NCBI GenBank assembly: GCA_002451165.1
Contig: DKBH01000052.1
Location: 51,551-56,773, forward strand
Origin: Nitrospiraceae bacterium UBA6905
GTDB lineage: Bacteria > Nitrospirota > Thermodesulfovibrionia > Thermodesulfovibrionales > UBA6898
Length of the DNA stretch: 5,223 nt
Direction: 5' to 3'
Positions 4,988-5,223 of the stretch are shown piece by piece; within the stretch, counting starts at the first letter, position 1; every line of letters starts with the position of its first letter. The position numbers and the translations under genes are program-made. The notes beneath the pieces are model-generated. The model was not told the origin of the DNA. It was given only the letters and a program-made list of their open reading frames with translations, and searched no databases.

Positions 4988-5223
4988 ATGAAGATTGTTG
5001 TGTCAAAGGACGAACTGCAGGGTAAGCTTTCAAATATTCAGAACATCGTCGAGAAGAGAAACACCATGCCTATCCTGAGCCACTTTCTCCTTGATGCCAG
5101 CAAAGGGGGTTCCTCCATTACCGCTACGGACCTGGAAACAGCCCTGAAGGAACCAGTATCGGTTAAGGTGGAGAAGGAAGGGAAGATCTGTATTCCTGCA
5201 CGGAAGATGTTCGAGATCGTCAG
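4988..5223 (+). CDS. dnaN: DNA polymerase III beta subunit (sliding clamp), N-terminal part
   Basis: The beta clamp is a ring-shaped dimer that tethers DNA polymerase III and other proteins to DNA. Only 78 full codons plus two bases are present; the full protein is normally about 365-375 residues in three similar domains, so this is most of domain I's first half. The start MKIVVSKDELQGKLSNIQNI, then EKRNTMPILSHFLLDA, ITATDLETAL and IPARKMFEIV, match the family closely. It lies 9 nt after dnaA and is almost certainly co-transcribed with it, the common dnaA-dnaN arrangement. Confidence 0.96.
   Translation, partial: MKIVVSKDELQGKLSNIQNIVEKRNTMPILSHFLLDASKGGSSITATDLETALKEPVSVKVEKEGKICIPARKMFEIV

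Overview
The window is a chromosomal housekeeping segment from a bacterium, spanning the dnaA-dnaN end of a replication-origin neighbourhood. Left to right it holds: the 3' part of comM (+); a tRNA-Phe gene on the minus strand with its own strong promoter; lnt, apolipoprotein N-acyltransferase (+); prfB, release factor 2 with a programmed +1 frameshift (+); a 289-bp AT-rich gap with DnaA-box-like sites and a dnaA promoter; complete dnaA (+); and the first 78 codons of dnaN (+), cut by the window end.

Organism: Lnt implies a diderm (Gram-negative-type) envelope with triacylated lipoproteins. Coding GC looks moderate and the intergenic DNA is AT-rich. The gene order lnt-prfB-dnaA-dnaN and the general look of the proteins suggest Nitrospirota or Desulfobacterota-like lineages, but this is a guess from memory and no search was run.

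How the parts work together: lnt and prfB form a tight pair, with prfB's Shine-Dalgarno lying in the last lnt codons. prfB controls its own output, because ribosomes must shift +1 at an in-frame UGA at codon 26. dnaA and dnaN form a second unit with a 9-nt gap, transcribed from a promoter in the AT-rich gap. Two facing DnaA-box-like sites lie between that promoter and the dnaA start codon, a layout that fits autoregulation by DnaA. The same gap is the best candidate in the window for an origin or part of one.

I see no accessory system, mobile element, CRISPR array or new defence module. The points most worth a second look are the structure of the dnaA upstream region, the absence of a Shine-Dalgarno before lnt where its start abuts the tRNA promoter, the RF2 frameshift site, and a probable reading-frame problem or assembly-edge artefact in the first 20 bases of comM.
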